This document shows, in pieces, positions 62,094 through 64,000 of a stretch of DNA of 64,000 nt. The position numbers were made by a program, and so were the translations under genes. The number at the start of each line of letters is the position of its first letter. Within the stretch, counting starts at the first letter, position 1. A model generated the notes under the pieces. It was not told where the DNA came from and searched no databases. It worked only from the letters and a program-made list of their open reading frames with translations. This DNA comes from Ruminiclostridium hungatei (GTDB lineage: Bacteria > Bacillota > Clostridia > Acetivibrionales > DSM-1351): NCBI RefSeq assembly GCF_002051585.1, contig NZ_MZGX01000006.1:62001-126000 (forward strand). The letters run 5' to 3'.

Positions 62094-63437
62094 TTATTTC
62101 AAGGTATTGATTTCCTCCAGCGTCCTGCCCCTGGTTTCAATACCCGCTGCCGCAACAACCACAGCAACTACCGCAAAGACTATTGTAAGGATTAAAAAGA
62201 CATTGTTGAAGCCTGCCTCCTTACCCTGGGATTCATACAACACTCCCACGATGTAAGGAGCCAGAATGGCACCTATGCGTCCCACAGCCGCCGCCCAGCC
62301 TGTGCCGCTCCCTCTTATCCTGGTGGGATATACTTCAGGTGTATAGGCATATACGGCACCCCAGGCTCCCAGACTGAAAAAGTAGAGCAGGCAGCCTGAA
62401 ACAAGCACAGCATTCCCGCTTTGCCCATGCCCGAACAGATAAGCTGCCGCCGCAGTTCCTGCAAGGTATATGACCAGAACCGCCTTCCGGCCTATCCGTT
62501 CTATGAGATATGCGGAGCTGTAATATCCGGGAAGCTGGGCTATACACATTATCAGCGTAAATTCAAAGCCCTTTACAAGGCTGAAGCCCTTGCCCACCAG
62601 CAGGGTAGGTGTCCAGAGAACAAAGCCGTAATATCCGAAATTGATCCCCAGCCATAATACCCACAGCACAACAGTCCGCCTGATATAGGTTTTTGACCAC
62701 AGCTCAGACAGAAGTACCTTTTTCCTGTCTGCTTCCCCGGCCCCGCTTTCCAACGGCAGCGCCTCACTGCTGAAGCCTGCCTGCTGCTCCATTTTGCTTA
62801 CAATCTCATCTGCTTGCTTCAGTTGTCCGTTTTGCTCCAGATATCTTGGCGACTCAGGGATTCCCCTTCTCATATATGCAGCGTACAATGCAGGAATTCC
62901 GCCCAGCAAAAAGCCTGTTCTCCATCCGTATACAGGTATCAGAAGATACGCAATAAGTGCTGCGATAATCCAACCCCAGGCCCAGAAGCTTTCCAGGTAT
63001 ACCACCATTCTCCCCCTGATTTTTGCAGGAGAATATTCGCTTACCAGTGTAGAGGCAGCAGGCAGCTCTCCCCCCAGGCCCAATCCGGTAAAAAATCTGA
63101 ATAGCAGCAGAAAATGAAAGTTTGGTGAAAAGGCTGACAAAGCACTGGCTATGCCAAATAAGACAAGTGTGTAGGTTACAACCGTTCTCCTGCCCAGCCT
63201 GTCGGCAACCATGCCCGCCACTGCCGCACCCACTGCCATACCCACTGCGGACGCACTGCCCAGCAAGCCCAGGTCTGAAGGAGAAAGCTTCCACTCCCTG
63301 CCTATGGAGGCCATGACTCCCGAAACCATTCCCTGGTCCATTGCATCGAACATCCAGCCGATACCTGTCAGAAACAGTACCCTCCAAAGCAAAGGCGTGG
63401 CCGGAAGCCTGTCAATTCTCTGTGAAATATTACTCAT
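62094..63437 (-). CDS. Major facilitator superfamily transporter (sugar/organic acid type)
   Basis: A 447-residue transporter with 12 transmembrane segments. The early block GWMFDAMDQGMVSGVMASIG, the loop MVADRLGRRTVV and the matching block IERIGRKAVLV after helix 8, plus PESPRYL at the end of helix 6, place it with the sugar-porter/aromatic-acid/YceI-like group. The ATG has AGGAGG eight bases upstream. A 10-bp inverted repeat lies 34 bp before the start. It stands alone, with repeat elements on both sides. The substrate (niacin, aromatic acid or sugar) cannot be decided. Confidence 0.9.
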   Translation of the reverse strand: MSNISQRIDRLPATPLLWRVLFLTGIGWMFDAMDQGMVSGVMASIGREWKLSPSDLGLLGSASAVGMAVGAAVAGMVADRLGRRTVVTYTLVLFGIASALSAFSPNFHFLLLFRFFTGLGLGGELPAASTLVSEYSPAKIRGRMVVYLESFWAWGWIIAALIAYLLIPVYGWRTGFLLGGIPALYAAYMRRGIPESPRYLEQNGQLKQADEIVSKMEQQAGFSSEALPLESGAGEADRKKVLLSELWSKTYIRRTVVLWVLWLGINFGYYGFVLWTPTLLVGKGFSLVKGFEFTLIMCIAQLPGYYSSAYLIERIGRKAVLVIYLAGTAAAAYLFGHGQSGNAVLVSGCLLYFFSLGAWGAVYAYTPEVYPTRIRGSGTGWAAAVGRIGAILAPYIVGVLYESQGKEAGFNNVFLILTIVFAVVAVVVAAAGIETRGRTLEEINTLK

Positions 63438-63470
63438 TCAATCCTCCTGAAACATTCTCTGTAATTGTTT

Positions 63471-63503
63471 CAGGACATATCCCAATATCCGGTATATGTC
63501 CTG
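63471..63503. promoter_or_regulatory. Inverted repeat upstream of the MFS gene
   Basis: CAGGACATAT and ATATGTCCTG are perfect 10-bp inverted arms separated by 13 bases, 34 bp upstream of the transporter start codon. It could be an operator or an mRNA leader hairpin. Confidence 0.45.
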
Positions 63504-63510
63504 GTATATT

Positions 63511-63783
63511 ACCCTCTATTGACAATGTATAACACGCCTCACGTCAGCTATTTTGCCACCTTTCTTTGTTGTCGTCCTTGCCTTGCGTCAGCAAGGCTGC
63601 GTCCATCCGCCTCGAAAGTTGACAAAATATCTCGGCGTGAGGTTGGAGATTTTTGAGCGAGAGAATTTGGTTTGCGACAAGGCGAAGACGCGAAGGAATG
63701 CTTTGTGCCTTGCAAGCGGCTTCAACGCAGCCGCAAGCCAAATTCGCCGCTCAAAAACGTATTGTACATTGTTAATAGAGGGT
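63511..63783. mobile_element. 273-bp MITE-like element with nested hairpins
   Basis: Inverted ends of 26 bp (ACCCTCTATTGACAATGTAT at the left; ACCCTCTATTAACAATGTAC read from the right) match at about 23 positions. Inside are two further foldbacks: CCTCACGTCAGCTATTTTG near 63538 with CCTCACGCCGAGATATTTTG (other strand) near 63645, and TTTTTGAGCG...AATTTGG (63654-63676) with its complement at 63738-63760. The internal part is G+C richer than the surroundings. Short overlapping open frames exist on both strands but look incidental. It belongs to a different family from copies A-E. Confidence 0.75.
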
Positions 63784-63827
63784 ATATACTCTATCGCCAA
63801 TTAAGCCGAAATCCTTAACCCAAATAT

Positions 63828-63938
63828 AAATCAACCTATAGTTCTGATTAAAAATATGGTAACAGTCAGAAAATGCTACTCACTCCCGGGACTTGCAAAC
63901 TTATCTGTTATTGACCTGCACAACGAGTCAAATTATTG
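63828..63938. mobile_element. Inverted-repeat element, copy E (internally deleted)
   Basis: It begins like copy C (AACCTATAGTTCTGATTAAA, then GGTAACAGTCAGAAAATGCT) and jumps at CTCCCGG directly to GGACTTGCAAACTTATCTG, the far arm of copy C. The junction lies at the short CCCGG sequence present in both arms, so the roughly 220-bp deletion probably arose between these repeats. The last 60 bp of the window show nothing recognisable. Confidence 0.7.
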
Positions 63939-64000
63939 AACCGCAATATCTTCTTAAAGCTTCCAACTTATATTAATATATCTTTTATAGTATATACAGG

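Noticed and set aside
62854-63387. Minus-strand frame of 177 codons inside the MFS gene
   Set aside because: Same strand but another frame of the transporter gene; no family features and no ribosome site.
63544-63804. Several open frames of 60-83 codons on both strands near the right end
   Set aside because: They lie inside the 273-bp inverted-repeat element, overlap each other on opposite strands and lack ribosome sites. They look like by-products of its G+C-rich foldbacks.
1-64000. CRISPR arrays, tRNA or rRNA genes
   Set aside because: I saw no regularly spaced repeat-spacer pattern, no tRNA-like cloverleaf with TTCGA-type arm, and no rRNA-like sequence. A covariance-model search would be needed to exclude a single tRNA.

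Overview
The window looks like chromosome of an anaerobic, low-GC Gram-positive bacterium of the class Clostridia. The signs are A+T-rich intergenic DNA, strong AGGAGG-type ribosome binding sites, many TTG starts, a Bacillota-type LexA box (CGAAC-N4-GTTCG), a three-subunit NAD-linked [FeFe] hydrogenase, and oxygen-sensitive 2-hydroxyacyl-CoA-dehydratase-type iron-sulfur enzymes. I cannot name the species.

Layout. 0-16 kb is mostly ordinary: the 5' part of glutamate synthase gltB (running off the left edge), a metallo-beta-lactamase-fold hydrolase, an ECF sigma/anti-sigma pair, RNase Z, a YkuK-like protein, a new 48-residue cysteine-rich gene divergent from a heterodimeric ABC exporter, then an APH-type kinase, a NUDIX hydrolase, a 2-hydroxyacid dehydrogenase and a nitroreductase. 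16.2-47.1 kb is the most remarkable part: 22 genes on the minus strand with no gap above about 170 bp. Dehydratase-like modules (4-cysteine or 6-cysteine large subunits, 3-cysteine small subunits, ATP-dependent activators) stand at both ends and in the middle. Between them lie a complete sugar-type ABC import apparatus (three solute-binding proteins, four permeases, two ATPases), an NHL-Yip1 membrane protein, a DUF5696-like protein and an ABC exporter. A divergent LacI-type regulator (47.6 kb) with TACGTA-centred sites heads the array and is followed by a second heterodimeric exporter. A separate two-gene unit (radical SAM protein plus an orphan, diverged small subunit) lies at 52.2-54.0 kb.

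54.6-58.7 kb is the hydCBA hydrogenase operon. 59-64 kb holds a secreted Ig-like protein, an unknown coiled-coil protein, a small WYL-like gene under a textbook LexA-controlled promoter, an AIM24-family protein and an MFS transporter.

How the parts may work together (inference). The LacI protein probably senses an imported carbohydrate-like compound. The ABC importers bring it in, and the activator ATPases would drive low-potential electrons into the dehydratase-like subunits, which carry out a reductive or dehydrating step on it. No CoA-transferase, CoA-ligase, ETF or dedicated ferredoxin gene is present, so the substrate need not be a CoA ester. Hydrogenase and electron-transfer genes next door may be coincidental.

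Repeats. A family of short inverted-repeat elements (ends like TTAAATTAACCTGTAGTGC, 100-330 bp) occurs at 6.9, 54.3, 60.5, 61.9 and 63.8 kb, with a solo end at 58.8 kb. A different 273-bp element with 26-bp inverted ends lies at 63.5 kb. I saw none of them inside the dehydratase/transport array. I recognised no tRNA, rRNA, CRISPR array or known riboswitch.
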